Shown here piece after piece: positions 16,421 to 26,027 of a DNA stretch of 42,273 bases. The notes beneath the pieces were generated by a model. The model made no database searches, was not told the origin of the DNA, and worked only from the letters and a program-made list of their open reading frames with translations. Source of the stretch: Balneolales bacterium (GTDB lineage Bacteria; Bacteroidota; Rhodothermia; Balneolales; Natronogracilivirgulaceae); contig SLKA01000096.1 in NCBI GenBank assembly GCA_007134845.1, positions 1 to 42,273 on the forward strand, read 5' to 3'. The stretch's first letter is position 1; the number at the start of each line of letters is the position of its first letter. The translations under genes and the position numbers were made by a program.

Positions 16421-17506
16421 ATGATATTCCGCGTTTTCATCACATTTTTTTTACTTTTCTTTTTGGTTGCTCCATCAGCCGGACAGGCGTTTGAGGAGGC
16501 CAAATATGGCAATGATTTCCTCTCTGTCGGGGGTGGAGCGCGCCCGCTTGGAATGGGAAGCGCCTATACAGCGGTCACACAGGATGTCCTCTCGGGATAC
16601 TGGAATCCGGCCGGCCTTTCAGGTGTGGACAACTGGCAGTTCGTCTACATGCATTCCGAGCGCTTTGCCGGTGTGGTAGGATACGATTATGGCGCCGTCG
16701 CCATGCCTGTGGAGGGATCCAGCGGTGTCATAGCCCTTAGTTTTATCCGGCAGGGTGTCGATGGCATTAAAAATACGCTTCATGCCTGGGATCCGGAGCA
16801 GAACCGGCCAAAAGCCGATCCGACAAGCTACATGCGCGAATTCAGTGCCTCTGATATGGCTCTCTATCTCTCCTACTCCAATTCATTGCATGGAAACTGG
16901 CACTGGGGTGTTTCTGCAAAGGTGATCCACTCCCGGCTTGGTCCGTTTGCCAATGCCTGGGGTTACAGCCTGGATGCGGGACTGCAGCACCGAGGCGATC
17001 GCTACCAGTTCGGCATTAATCTTGTTGATTTCTCAACCCTCATGAAATTCTGGACGGTTAATCAGGATGAACTGGCCGCGCTTCAGGATTTTATCAACCC
17101 TGAAACCGGAAAACCTGAAACACTGCCTGATGGCACAAACGAGTATGTAAAACCATCTATCAGGATTGGAGGCGGGCGGCTTTTCGATTTCGGTGACATT
17201 ACTGTGCTTGCAGCAGTTGACAGCCATCTTCGCTTTGAGGGCCGTCGCACATACTATCTGAATCTGGGGGATATGAGCATTGAGCCTCACCTCGGCACCG
17301 AACTTGGCTACAAGGACCTTGTTTTCATACGGGCCGGCATCACGGATGTGCATCTTGACGATCGCGGCACCATGTACGTATCACCCACACTGGGCACCGG
17401 ACTTAAAATCGGGGCTTTCATGGTCGATTACGGTTTCAGCAGTTTTGCAGGCATCGCTTCCGACCTCGGTTTCACCCATCGGATATCACTGCAGCTTACC
17501 CTGTAA
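16421..17506 (+). CDS. PorV/PorQ-family outer-membrane protein
   Basis: 361 residues from ATG 16421, giving a textbook signal peptide (MIFRVFITFFLLFFLVAPSAGQA). The longer TTG reading would bury it. The mature start KYGNDFLSVGGGARPLGMGSAYTA, with the following SGYWNPAGL, is the diagnostic opening of the PorV/PorQ/UPF0164 branch of FadL-like 14-strand barrels. It ends in RISLQLTL, a typical barrel terminus. PorV and PorQ serve type IX secretion in Bacteroidota. Many paralogues have no proven link to it, and no other por genes are visible here, so that role is not claimed. Divergent from dnaN, 92 bases ahead of miaA. Confidence 0.85.
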   Translation: MIFRVFITFFLLFFLVAPSAGQAFEEAKYGNDFLSVGGGARPLGMGSAYTAVTQDVLSGYWNPAGLSGVDNWQFVYMHSERFAGVVGYDYGAVAMPVEGSSGVIALSFIRQGVDGIKNTLHAWDPEQNRPKADPTSYMREFSASDMALYLSYSNSLHGNWHWGVSAKVIHSRLGPFANAWGYSLDAGLQHRGDRYQFGINLVDFSTLMKFWTVNQDELAALQDFINPETGKPETLPDGTNEYVKPSIRIGGGRLFDFGDITVLAAVDSHLRFEGRRTYYLNLGDMSIEPHLGTELGYKDLVFIRAGITDVHLDDRGTMYVSPTLGTGLKIGAFMVDYGFSSFAGIASDLGFTHRISLQLTL

Positions 17507-17598
17507 CACTGCCCGGCCGTCACTCATGATATCAACTCCCGCTTATCAGGAAACAGCAAATCGCACGTTTTTGCCATCCGAAGACCTGACGACCTGAC

Positions 17599-18537
17599 GT
17601 GAAAAATGCACCAACAGTAATCCTTGCGGGTCCAACAGCCACTGGAAAAACCGATCTTTCCATCACACTTGCCCGTCATTTTAATACACCTGTTATCTCC
17701 GCTGACGCCAGGCAGTGTTATAAATATCTGGATATCGGCACCGGCAAGGTATCCCCGGATATACTTGAGGAAATCCCACACCACCACATTTCAACACTCA
17801 ACCCGGACGAATCCTACAACACCGCCGATTTCGCAAGCGATTATCAGCAATGGAGCGCTCCCCTGCGAAATCAGGGAATGCCGGTGCTGGTCGCCGGCGG
17901 GAGCACCCTCTACATTGAATCACTCATTCGGCCGCTCGACTCGCTTCCCCCAAAGAATGAAGCCAATCTGCACAAACTGCAGCAGACCGCCGACCGGGAG
18001 GGATTGCAATCCATTCAAAAAAAACTTGAGGAGGTTGATCCCGTTTATGCCCGCCGCATTGACGGTCCCAATCCGCACCGCATGTTCCGGGCACTGGATG
18101 TCTGGATGCAAACCGGGCGGCCTTTCAGCAGTTTTCACAAAAACCGGCCGTTCTCCCTCCCCGATAACACCTTGCTGATCTGTCTGCATCGGGAGCGCAG
18201 CGAATTGCATGATCGCATCAGCAGGCGCGTGGATCGCATGATTAAGGACGGACTGCTTGATGAAGTGAGTGGTATTCTGGAGATGGGATACCATCCGGAC
18301 CTGCAGTCACTGCAAACTGTAGGTTACCGGGAGTCTATTGCCCATATCCGCGGCGAACTTACGGCGGATGAAATGCGTGAAAAGATAAAAACGAACACCC
18401 GGAGGTATGCTCGCCGGCAGCTGACCTGGTTCCGACGCTGGAATCAGGTGTCCTGGCTTGGACAAACCGGTCAATCAGAAAAAAAACTGACCGAAACGGT
18501 GCTTAAGATGGTCAAACAACTGGCAGCTGTAACCTGA
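17599..18537 (+). CDS. miaA: tRNA dimethylallyltransferase
   Basis: 312 residues from a GTG start. Transfers a dimethylallyl group to N6 of adenine 37 in tRNAs that read UNN codons, the first step of the (m)s2i6A modification. The P-loop is AGPTATGKTDL (10-20). SADARQCYKYLDIGTGK (about 34-50) contains the conserved Asp and the D-I-G-T-(G/A)-K motif. GGSTLYIESLI, NPHRMFRALDVW and RRYARRQLTWFRRW complete the family signature. No in-frame ATG lies nearby and no strong ribosome site is seen. First of a run of closely spaced plus-strand genes through the rhodanese. Confidence 0.96.
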   Translation: MKNAPTVILAGPTATGKTDLSITLARHFNTPVISADARQCYKYLDIGTGKVSPDILEEIPHHHISTLNPDESYNTADFASDYQQWSAPLRNQGMPVLVAGGSTLYIESLIRPLDSLPPKNEANLHKLQQTADREGLQSIQKKLEEVDPVYARRIDGPNPHRMFRALDVWMQTGRPFSSFHKNRPFSLPDNTLLICLHRERSELHDRISRRVDRMIKDGLLDEVSGILEMGYHPDLQSLQTVGYRESIAHIRGELTADEMREKIKTNTRRYARRQLTWFRRWNQVSWLGQTGQSEKKLTETVLKMVKQLAAVT

Positions 18538-18584
18538 ATGCTGTACCTTCTTTCAATTCCACAATCACAAAACCAATTATTGCC

Positions 18585-18836
18585 ATGCAGGTAGATATTG
18601 TTATCACCCTTCGCGAATCCATTCTGGATCCCAAGGGAAAAGCCTCACACCACGCACTTAAAAATCTCGGATTCAGCGATATCTCCGCTGTCCGGATTGG
18701 TAAATATATTCAGATTGAAGTCGACACGGAGGATCCCGAAAAGGCAAGGGAAATTGCAGCCGAAGCCTGTGAAAAGCTCCTTGCAAATACGGTAATGGAA
18801 AACTATGAGATCCGTTTGCCCGACACCACCGCCTGA
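18585..18836 (+). CDS. purS: Phosphoribosylformylglycinamidine synthase, PurS subunit
   Basis: 83 residues, the normal length for this small subunit. It joins PurL and PurQ into the three-part FGAM synthase that carries out step four of purine synthesis. The N-terminal VDIVITLRESILDPKGKA and following ALKNLGFSDISAVRIGKYI are the family signature, and the C-terminal helix-strand ends NYEIRLPD. It lies 28 bases before purQ. purL is not in the window, so the complex is encoded at more than one locus. Confidence 0.95.
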   Translation: MQVDIVITLRESILDPKGKASHHALKNLGFSDISAVRIGKYIQIEVDTEDPEKAREIAAEACEKLLANTVMENYEIRLPDTTA

Positions 18837-18864
18837 TCTTACATTTCTAATTTAAAACAGACAC

Positions 18865-19563
18865 ATGAATTTTGGAGTACTTGTCTTTCCCGGATCCAAT
18901 TGTGATCACGATGCATACCATGCACTCAAGCACATTCATGGTATAGATGCCACCTTTATCTGGCACAAGGAGCATGAGCTTGGCAATGTGGACGGGGTCA
19001 TCATACCGGGCGGATTTTCTTACGGAGATTACCTGCGCAGCGGAGCCATTGCCCGTTTTTCACCGGTTATGAACGCTGTAGCTCGGTTTGCTGAAAAAGG
19101 AGGGCCCATTCTGGGTATCTGCAATGGTTTTCAGATCCTGCTTGAGGCACGTCTGCTACCCGGCACCATGATGGCCAACGAACATCTGCGGTTTACTTGC
19201 AAATTCGTGAATCTGGTTTGCCAGAACCGGGAAACACCCTTTACAACATCCATCCCTGACAATCTGGTCCTGAATATCCCGGTCGCCCACGGTGAAGGGA
19301 ATTATTACGCCGACAGAGAGCTATTGAAGGAGCTTGAGGACTTTAACCAGGTTGTTTTCCGTTATAGTGATGCGGTTGGCAGCATCACGCCGGAATCCAA
19401 TCCAAACGGCTCTGTAAGCAACATTGCCGGCATTTGTAACAAAAAGGGCAACGTGGTAGGCATGATGCCGCATCCCGAGCGTGCTGTTGAAACCGATTTA
19501 GGGTCCAATCACGGCAGATACCTGTTCGAATCGGCTCTTTCGCATATTGCCACTGCGCTGTAA
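18865..19563 (+). CDS. purQ: Phosphoribosylformylglycinamidine synthase, PurQ subunit
   Basis: 232 residues. Class I glutamine amidotransferase that delivers ammonia to Pur[20 protein letters not shown] opens the protein. [18 protein letters not shown] is the oxyanion-loop region. The nucleophile Cys sits in [14 protein letters not shown] (near residue 92), and the catalytic His and Glu are in [11 protein letters not shown] near the C-terminus. Everything needed for glutaminase activity is present. It is directly downstream of purS and 15 bases upstream of lptB; the last link is spacing only and implies no shared function. Confidence 0.96.
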   Translation: MNFGVLVFPGSNCDHDAYHALKHIHGIDATFIWHKEHELGNVDGVIIPGGFSYGDYLRSGAIARFSPVMNAVARFAEKGGPILGICNGFQILLEARLLPGTMMANEHLRFTCKFVNLVCQNRETPFTTSIPDNLVLNIPVAHGEGNYYADRELLKELEDFNQVVFRYSDAVGSITPESNPNGSVSNIAGICNKKGNVVGMMPHPERAVETDLGSNHGRYLFESALSHIATAL

Positions 19564-19578
19564 CGACAAGGCCAATTC

Positions 19579-20352
19579 ATGTCACAGCAAGAACGACAAA
19601 AACTGCACTGCAAGGATCTCGTCAAGCGTTATAAAAAACGCACGGTTGTGGATCATGTTTCCATCTCTGTGAATCAGTCAGAGATCGTGGGACTGCTTGG
19701 TCCGAATGGTGCCGGTAAAACCACCACATTTTATATGGTGGTAGGCCTGGTCCGGGCCGAAAAAGGTCGCATCTTTCTGAACAACAGAGATATCACATCA
19801 CTCCCCATGTACAGGAGAGCGCGGTATGGCATTGGATACCTGTCTCAGGAAGCCAGCGTCTTTCGCAATCTCACGGTTCGCCAGAACCTTGAATCCATTC
19901 TGGAGTTCTACGATTTGAGCAAAACCGAAAGAAGGGAACGGGCCGATGAGCTGATTGAGGAGTTTAATCTGCAAACCGTTGTAAACAGCAAGGGATTCAA
20001 TTTATCCGGTGGAGAGCGCCGCCGTACTGAAATCGCCCGCGCGATGGTCACAAAGCCCAATTTCCTGTTGCTTGATGAACCGTTTGCAGGTGTTGACCCT
20101 ATTGCTGTTGAGGACATTCAACAAATCATTTCCGGCCTGAAGAAGAAGAATATTGGCATTTTGATTACTGACCACAATGTTCACGAGACACTGGCCATCA
20201 CGGACCGGGCGTATCTGATGTTCGAAGGGCGCATTCTCAAAGAGGGCTCCTCTGACTTTTTAGCGGAAGACAAAGAGGCCAGAAAGCTTTATCTTGGTGA
20301 GCAATTCAGGCTGGATCGATACCATCACGAAACAGAAAACAAACCCCAATAA
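19579..20352 (+). CDS. lptB: LPS export ABC transporter ATPase LptB
   Basis: 257 residues. Cytoplasmic ATPase that powers LptFG to extract lipopolysaccharide from the inner membrane and push it along the Lpt bridge. It has Walker A GPNGAGKT (41-48), the Q-loop YLSQEASVF (87-95), signature LSGGERRR (142-149), Walker [11 protein letters not shown] (162-171) and H-loop LITDHNVHE. The segments [11 protein letters not shown] and [16 protein letters not shown], with [11 protein letters not shown], are typical of LptB rather than other ABC ATPases. lptA, lptC and lptFG are not nearby. Its stop overlaps the rhodanese start by one base (TAATG). Confidence 0.93.
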   Translation: MSQQERQKLHCKDLVKRYKKRTVVDHVSISVNQSEIVGLLGPNGAGKTTTFYMVVGLVRAEKGRIFLNNRDITSLPMYRRARYGIGYLSQEASVFRNLTVRQNLESILEFYDLSKTERRERADELIEEFNLQTVVNSKGFNLSGGERRRTEIARAMVTKPNFLLLDEPFAGVDPIAVEDIQQIISGLKKKNIGILITDHNVHETLAITDRAYLMFEGRILKEGSSDFLAEDKEARKLYLGEQFRLDRYHHETENKPQ

Positions 20353-20678
20353 TGACTGTAGAAGAAATCACCGTCCAGGAATTGAAAAAAATGCTGGATG
20401 AAAACGACCCCGTATTACTGATCGACGTACGCGAAAAATTCGAAAAGGAACTGGTGGACATCGGTGGAAGCCTGATCCCTCTTGGTCAGCTGGCCGATCG
20501 CATCTCCGAAATTGACTCTGAGAAGGAAAACCCCGTCGTCATTTACTGTAGAAGCGGCGCCAGAAGTGCTGAAGCATGCCGGATACTGCAATCAAACGGG
20601 TTTAAGAATGTCAAAAACCTCAAGGGTGGAATTCTGAAATGGGCTGATGACATCGACCCGAGTTTACCCAAATACTGA
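20352..20678 (+). CDS. Single-domain rhodanese-like protein
   Basis: 108 residues, one complete rhodanese domain. The active-site Cys66 sits in VVIYCRSGARSAEA, the six-residue loop CRSGAR being the usual single-domain sulfurtransferase type. The strand LLIDVREKFEKEL carries the conserved D-V-R-E, and the C-terminal NLKGGILKWADD is the closing helix. It could pass sulfur from thiosulfate or a persulfide to an acceptor, but the partner is unknown. Its ATG overlaps the lptB stop, so it is translationally coupled to lptB. It converges with rho; no clear terminator hairpin is visible in the 54-base gap. Confidence 0.93.
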   Translation: MTVEEITVQELKKMLDENDPVLLIDVREKFEKELVDIGGSLIPLGQLADRISEIDSEKENPVVIYCRSGARSAEACRILQSNGFKNVKNLKGGILKWADDIDPSLPKY

Positions 20679-20732
20679 AATACCGGCCTGCCCCGATCCC
20701 ATTACACGCGCCGGGCTACGATTTGGGCCCCA

Positions 20733-21977
20733 TCACACATAGGCAGCTATCTGATTCAGAAGCTCCTCGTTGCTGTTTGTCCGTTTCAATACCTGAAGCA
20801 AGCTGGCCATAGATTCCTTGGGCGACTTTTTCAGCAGGTACCGCCGCACCATATTGCGCTCTTCCATTGAATCCTCGATGAACCTGTCCTCGTTTCGCGT
20901 GCCGGAAGCCGCAATGTTGATGGCCGGGAATATCCGGTCGTTTGCTATTTCCCGGTCCAGCACCAGCTCCATATTGCCGGTTCCCTTAAATTCTTCAAAA
21001 ATGAGGTCATCCATCCGGGAATTGGTTTCCACCAGGCAGGTGGCAATAATGGTAAGTGAACCGCCATTTTCGATTTTGCGTGCTGATCCAAAAATTTTCT
21101 TGGGGATGTCGAGTGCGCGAATATCGAGTCCGCCTGACATCGTTCGGCCGCCTCCGCTCTGTGCGGCGTTGTAGGCACGGCTCAGACGGGTGATAGAATC
21201 AATCAGCAGTACGGCATCCTTTCCCATCTCCGCTCTGCGTTTTACATAGCCCAGTGACAGCTCCGAGATGCGGGTATGACTTTTTGTCGATTTGTCGTTT
21301 GATGATGCGAACACGCGTCCCTGTGTAGTCCGGATGAAGTCGGTTACCTCCTCCGGCCGCTCATCAACCAGTAGAACTGCCAGTTCAATATCCGGGTGAT
21401 ACTCATCTATCGACCGGGCGATATTTTTCAGCAGAACAGTTTTCCCTGTTCTTGGAGGCGCCACAATCAATGCCCGCTGCCCTTTGCCGATAGGGGAAAT
21501 AAGATCGATAACCCGCTGTTCAATTTCATCAGGATTGCGCGACAGCTTTATTTGATCCACTGGCATAATCGGTGTCTGTAAGTCAAATCTAACTGCTTTT
21601 GCCCACACCTCATACGGTTCACCATTCACGGTATTCACACTGACCAACCGCTTGTTGCCTCTCTGATCCTGTTCGATCTCTCCCTCGACAAGCAGTCCGG
21701 GTTTCAGATTAAAGAAACGGACCATGTCCGGCACTACAAACGGATCCTGTGGTGTAGCTGTGAATTCATGATCCAGCTTACGCAGATAACCGACACCTTT
21801 TTCCGTCACCTCCATGATACCGGAATAGACGCCCGCTGGCTTTACATGCTGATTTTCAAGAAAACTTGGCAGACCACCGCCACGGTTCTGGTTGCTCCCC
21901 TTTTTCCCCTTGGGTCGATTTTTTTTGCCCTTTTTCTTATTTCTGTGGCGTGATCTTTTATCCTGGGAATTACTCAT
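20733..21977 (-). CDS. rho: Transcription termination factor Rho
   Basis: 414 residues. Hexameric RNA-dependent ATPase that ends unprotected transcripts. In place of the usual SAP-like N-terminal helical domain there is a Lys/Arg/Gly-rich tail (residues 1-35), a common replacement outside Proteobacteria. The cold-shock-like RNA-binding domain includes KGVGYLRKLDHEF (60-72). Walker A is APPRTGKT (173-180), with Arg where many Rhos have Lys. Walker B is AVLLIDSITRLSRAY. The Q-loop is GGGRTMSGGLD, and the R-loop region is KGTGNMELVLDREI. A perfect 13-bp inverted repeat lies 38 bases ahead of the start codon. Confidence 0.97.
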   Translation of the reverse strand: MSNSQDKRSRHRNKKKGKKNRPKGKKGSNQNRGGGLPSFLENQHVKPAGVYSGIMEVTEKGVGYLRKLDHEFTATPQDPFVVPDMVRFFNLKPGLLVEGEIEQDQRGNKRLVSVNTVNGEPYEVWAKAVRFDLQTPIMPVDQIKLSRNPDEIEQRVIDLISPIGKGQRALIVAPPRTGKTVLLKNIARSIDEYHPDIELAVLLVDERPEEVTDFIRTTQGRVFASSNDKSTKSHTRISELSLGYVKRRAEMGKDAVLLIDSITRLSRAYNAAQSGGGRTMSGGLDIRALDIPKKIFGSARKIENGGSLTIIATCLVETNSRMDDLIFEEFKGTGNMELVLDREIANDRIFPAINIAASGTRNEDRFIEDSMEERNMVRRYLLKKSPKESMASLLQVLKRTNSNEELLNQIAAYV

Positions 21978-22015
21978 TTTTTTGTTGTTTTGTCTATAAA
22001 TACAGGAAATTGCAG

Positions 22016-22051
22016 GTTTTCCAGGCAGTTATGTACGGCTGCCTGGAAAAC
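22016..22051. repeat. Perfect 13-bp inverted repeat ahead of rho
   Basis: GTTTTCCAGGCAG (22016-22028) and CTGCCTGGAAAAC (22039-22051) are exact reverse complements with a 10-base spacer. The element lies between the stop of the TPR gene (22146) and the rho start (21977), both minus strand. No uridine run follows on either strand, so it is not a standard intrinsic terminator. An operator, a structured rho leader or an mRNA-end hairpin are all possible. Confidence 0.9.
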
Positions 22052-22145
22052 ACAATCATCCCGCGTGTCCTTGTTGAAATGTATCAGGACTATTGCTTTA
22101 CATCAGAAAGGAGTTATTCCCGGACGGACGTTCTATTCACTGCTG

Positions 22146-23450
22146 TTAGCGAATGGTCGTCTCTTCACCTATCCAGGAGTAACATTCTTTTAGTGAACCG
22201 TCAACACGGATTTTTTCACCCGTATTCCAGTTTTGATAGAATTTCTCTTCGGCCGTGGGAGTAACGGGTTCATAGGTCCGGTACAGCCTGTTAACCGTGC
22301 TGGAGACATTGGAGTTACGCTGTCTGGCTCTGTCCAGATAGTCAAGCACCAGCCAGTAAACCACCTTGTCTATGCGTGTCATTTCTGAGCCGGCGCATCT
22401 GGAAACAGCTTCACCGTAAATCTGTGCAATAGTAATCTGCGGCTCTCCCCAGTTCGGGTCTTCGCTTGCAGCCCGTCGTGCAAAGCGCCTGGCCTCCTGC
22501 AGATCACGAAGATTCAAATAGTTGTCAGCAATGCGCAGTGAAGTCCGGGCTTTCATGGTTCCCTGCTGAATCCCGTGCGCTTCGGACAAGTATCGGATTG
22601 CTTCCCTGTAATCTCCGCTATTCTCTGCTTTGTCGGCAAGCCGGGTCACATTGGTCACACTGGGCTCATACTCGTACATTTTAATTGCCATTTCCCTGGC
22701 ATTGGAACCATCCCCAACAGCGATATACAGCTCGTATAGCTCCTGCATAATTTCCACATTCCCGGGATCTTCCTCCAGATCTTCAACAAGCAGTTCAATC
22801 CGTTCTGCCGGATCGGTAATCAGCTCGTTACGCGTCTGTGCAAAAAACCGGCTGGTTTCCTCGTCTGCGAACGGCTCCGCCTCATTTATGATCCGAAAGG
22901 CATTGTCCCGATCATTCTGACGGGCATAGTTCTGAACAATAAGCTGCACATAGTACCCGCTTCCTGACTCGGTTGCCCGCTTGGGATCGAGATTGAACAT
23001 GGTTTCATAATCTTCCAGCGCCTGTTGGAACGCATTCTGAATATAGTCCGAATTGCTTTGATAGAAGCGGCCCCGATTGAAATGCCAGCGGTAATGGTCG
23101 ATTTCATCCTCTGTGAACAGAGCGAAAACCCTGTCAAACATTTGCAAGGAGGAATCCAGATACGCTTCACGAAGTGCGGGATCATCCTGCTGAGTAGAGA
23201 GATACTCATAGATGTCGATCATCCTCCGGAAGTTGCGCTCTGCCGGATAATTGCCCGGATACATCTCCATTTCTTTCGGATGAGCCTCAACAAGCCAGCG
23301 ACCGTAGATAAGTGCTTGCTGATACTGTTCATTCCGATAATCTTCGGCAAACAGAGACTGGATCTGAAGTGGCGTGTAACCGAATGGCTGTGCATTTGAC
23401 GCGCCGGAAACAATCAGAATGGTAACAAAAATGATAATATATTTTGCCAT
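22146..23450 (-). CDS. Exported TPR-repeat protein
   Basis: 434 residues with a signal peptide (MAKYIIIFVTILIVSGASNAQ). Helical repeats of TPR type run through most of the chain: QYQQALIYGRWLVEAHP near residues 42-58, ALEDYETMFNLDPKRA, NAFRIINEAEPFA, NAREMAIKMYEYEPS, YREAIRYLSEAHG and EARRFARRAASEDP. The C-terminal segment contains two cysteines (SRCAGSE and KECYSWIG) that might form a disulfide. No catalytic domain is seen; a periplasmic or outer-membrane-associated scaffold is likely. It is the last gene of a minus-strand series (GT5-like, DUF4270-like, barrel, this) with 29 bases to the preceding gene. Confidence 0.85.
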   Translation of the reverse strand: MAKYIIIFVTILIVSGASNAQPFGYTPLQIQSLFAEDYRNEQYQQALIYGRWLVEAHPKEMEMYPGNYPAERNFRRMIDIYEYLSTQQDDPALREAYLDSSLQMFDRVFALFTEDEIDHYRWHFNRGRFYQSNSDYIQNAFQQALEDYETMFNLDPKRATESGSGYYVQLIVQNYARQNDRDNAFRIINEAEPFADEETSRFFAQTRNELITDPAERIELLVEDLEEDPGNVEIMQELYELYIAVGDGSNAREMAIKMYEYEPSVTNVTRLADKAENSGDYREAIRYLSEAHGIQQGTMKARTSLRIADNYLNLRDLQEARRFARRAASEDPNWGEPQITIAQIYGEAVSRCAGSEMTRIDKVVYWLVLDYLDRARQRNSNVSSTVNRLYRTYEPVTPTAEEKFYQNWNTGEKIRVDGSLKECYSWIGEETTIR

Positions 23451-23479
23451 GACTTTGAGATTAAGCTGTTGCTGTTTGC

Positions 23480-24775
23480 TTATTGCAGACGGCGTTGAAT
23501 GAACATGAGTTCAGATAAATTGAAAGAAAGTTTCAATGCGAAAACCCTTTCCGATATAAGCCCCGATGATTCCGTCCCGCGGAATCCATACTCGGCATTA
23601 ATATCGATCGACGAGTTTGTCCGGGAAGATGGTATGCTGAGGCCGCTATGTATGGTGAAGGTTTCAATATCGGTATTGTTGAGTTTCAAACTGCCTGTAT
23701 CGTATGATACGCCTAACCTGTAGACAAAGTTCGACCAGAATGAGGATGCGTCCCTGCGGGTGGCGACAAACTGCCCCCCCAGACCTGCACGTATTCGGTC
23801 TTTCAGGAATGCTTCCGACTCACCACTGAAGTTGGTGTAATCGTTCCAGTTCTGATAGAGCACATCGGTACTGATCTGAAAATAGGGATTGGGATTATAG
23901 GAAAATCCGGCACTGGCTTCCATAGGATACGTAGCTTGCCCGTCTCCATAATCCGATGCCGGCCGAATGGTCACATTGCTGAAATCAATTCGTGACTCAA
24001 GTTTTCGTTCAGAAACAAAATTGACCGGAAGAGATACCATCGCCCCTAAAATGAACCGGTCATTTTGTCGAAATGTATTTCTCTGAGAGAAATATATGCC
24101 AAAACGATTTCCAAATCCATAGTGAGATGTAAATTCCTGTAAATTAGTTGGTCTGTAGTCGGGACTGTCAAAGAATACCGACTGGGTTCGCTTTATGGAT
24201 CCAAGAAACAACGATGGTGCGTATCCGATGGAAAAGGAATTTGTAATACGGTAGCCGAAACCCAGCTCGATTTTGTTGATGCCACCACTTCCCGAATTTT
24301 CAATAACATACTGCAGTTCGCCTCCGCTATGATTCTCACCGGGTCCAAGGAGATACTGATTTTGGAGCGTATAACGTGATGAGGTCAGCGGCGAAACAGA
24401 CAGGGCAATCCCAAGCCGATCACGGAAAACCGGCATGACCACTTGAAACGGGCCGGCATGAAATTCTGATGACCGATATTGTGTATCCCTGGAGCTGGCA
24501 TCGTAGTTTGAAATCTCAAAGGTGCCACTTGCATTGGTAAAAATGGCACGCGACCATGCTGCCGGATTTGCAATGCCGGGAACCCGGCTGTCGTGCAGGG
24601 CCACACCATAAACGCCCATGCCATAGGCATAGGAAGACCGGAAATCATGGGGTGTACCCAAACCAAAGTGGGAATAGGCTGATCCACCTTTCCATATATC
24701 CTGTGCATTTAGCGGGGAACAGATACCGGCTGCCAGGATAGCAAGAGCCGGGATGGTTTTGAATAATCGTCTCAT
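23480..24775 (-). CDS. Outer-membrane beta-barrel protein
   Basis: 431 residues with a signal peptide (MRRLFKTIPALAILAAGICSPLNAQ). The opening GGSAYSHFGLGTPHDFRSSYAYGMG, and NPAAWSRA a little later, resemble the FadL-like barrels of Bacteroidota that read GMG...NPA. Alternating strands run to the end. The terminal FNLSELMFIQRRLQ is like other Bacteroidota barrels that finish with an amphipathic strand and basic residues rather than a final Phe. Substrate and role are unknown. Ten bases separate it from the DUF4270-like lipoprotein gene upstream, so the two products may act together at the outer membrane; this is inferred from position only. Confidence 0.8.
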   Translation of the reverse strand: MRRLFKTIPALAILAAGICSPLNAQDIWKGGSAYSHFGLGTPHDFRSSYAYGMGVYGVALHDSRVPGIANPAAWSRAIFTNASGTFEISNYDASSRDTQYRSSEFHAGPFQVVMPVFRDRLGIALSVSPLTSSRYTLQNQYLLGPGENHSGGELQYVIENSGSGGINKIELGFGYRITNSFSIGYAPSLFLGSIKRTQSVFFDSPDYRPTNLQEFTSHYGFGNRFGIYFSQRNTFRQNDRFILGAMVSLPVNFVSERKLESRIDFSNVTIRPASDYGDGQATYPMEASAGFSYNPNPYFQISTDVLYQNWNDYTNFSGESEAFLKDRIRAGLGGQFVATRRDASSFWSNFVYRLGVSYDTGSLKLNNTDIETFTIHSGLSIPSSRTNSSIDINAEYGFRGTESSGLISERVFALKLSFNLSELMFIQRRLQ

Positions 24776-24785
24776 AGTGGTCAGC

Positions 24786-26009
24786 TTACTGCTCTTTGGA
24801 AATACTGGTGATCAGCAACTTTGGCTGTCGGTGGGGTGGAGCGCTTCCGGATAACAGTGTGGGCTGGAATCGCCCGTCATTAATTCCAATGACAGCATAC
24901 AGGCTGCGGCTGTTTCCGCCTCCACGTATCAATTCATTGGCCAGGTTTGTTGCGTTTACGCGGTATGAACTGTCCTCACTGCGACGGTTTGTCTGAAATC
25001 GCGGGTCTATATTGATTGCATAAGGGATCTGATCCGGTTCAAGATAGAAAATTCGCAATGTTTCGGATCCGGGACGTTCAAAATCGGCTGATACCCCGCT
25101 TTTCATGCGCAGTGTATCCTCATAGAGAACGAGCTCCACCCTTGAAAAATTGGTAGTTCCAAGAAACTCCTCCGAAAAATCGAAGTCCAGCTTGAGCATG
25201 CTGCCCCTGGTATTGAATACGGGTTTGCTGGTACCGATAACCTGTTCATTGGGCCCTTCTTTATCCAGACTCACCGCCCAGCTGCTTATTTCCTTGATCA
25301 GATCAATGGTGCCATCTCCCGACTGAATGAGTAGATTGGCCCGTGAAACCTGAATGGAAAACATTTTGTCTGTTCCCTCAGCCGGCACGATGGCCAGTCC
25401 GGGAAGATCGGCACGATAGAGAGAATCCTTTTCGGAGGCTGAAGGATTATGGAATATTTCCCGGTACCTTCTGGTCCATTCATCGCTCAGACGAACAGTA
25501 ATCGAGTCTGTTCCGGTCAAGGTGAATTCTCCGACCACCTTCTTGCTCATATCGGGATTCCTGGCAAAATCCGGGATAGAATCATAGCGCCATGATGTGC
25601 TCCTCCAGGGACGGCCAATTTCAACCACCTGGAAATCACCCGGAGCTGACTCATGGCCGTATCGGCTGCTGATATTCAAACTGAGCCTGGCAACCGCATT
25701 TTCGCCGATGGTATCGACCTGTGCATCCCGTGCGATTGTGGGCCGAAGCAAAGCTGTGGCTGTGATTTTACCGAAAACGGGGTCATCTACTTTGCCTGTC
25801 GTCACATAGATCAGGTTACCGCTGAAAGATGGAGAACTTACAAGCGACAAATTGGAAATGATAACCGTATCGGCATGAACCTGGACATCATCCGGGGAGA
25901 GCTCGCCGCCGACAATCGGAGTATCATCACAAGAAGCGAATAGTCCAACTGCCAAAAGCAGGGTCAGGGGGAGTGTCAGACGGTTCAAAATGCCGTCGAA
26001 CGTATACAT
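24786..26009 (-). CDS. DUF4270-like lipoprotein
   Basis: 407 residues. Residues 1-26 form a lipoprotein signal peptide ending LFASC, with Cys27 the likely lipidated residue, followed by DDTP. Residues 30-75 show the DUF4270-type pattern of a short N-terminal strand region, then GKVDDPVFGKITATALL, the G-x-x-x-D-P-x-F-G core I associate with this family. The rest is predicted mostly beta with several R-x-N and Y-x-x-x segments and no catalytic motif. DUF4270 genes are commonly found next to the stand-alone glycogen-synthase-like gene in Bacteroidota, as here (18 bases away). Exposure at the cell surface or the inner leaflet cannot be decided. Confidence 0.65.
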   Translation of the reverse strand: MYTFDGILNRLTLPLTLLLAVGLFASCDDTPIVGGELSPDDVQVHADTVIISNLSLVSSPSFSGNLIYVTTGKVDDPVFGKITATALLRPTIARDAQVDTIGENAVARLSLNISSRYGHESAPGDFQVVEIGRPWRSTSWRYDSIPDFARNPDMSKKVVGEFTLTGTDSITVRLSDEWTRRYREIFHNPSASEKDSLYRADLPGLAIVPAEGTDKMFSIQVSRANLLIQSGDGTIDLIKEISSWAVSLDKEGPNEQVIGTSKPVFNTRGSMLKLDFDFSEEFLGTTNFSRVELVLYEDTLRMKSGVSADFERPGSETLRIFYLEPDQIPYAINIDPRFQTNRRSEDSSYRVNATNLANELIRGGGNSRSLYAVIGINDGRFQPTLLSGSAPPHRQPKLLITSISKEQ

Positions 26010-26027
26010 AGAGCGTAAAACCAGTGG

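Noticed and set aside
16421-17506. Type IX secretion locus centred on the PorV-like gene
   Set aside because: No porT, sov, porK-N or CTD cargo is visible; neighbours are housekeeping genes.
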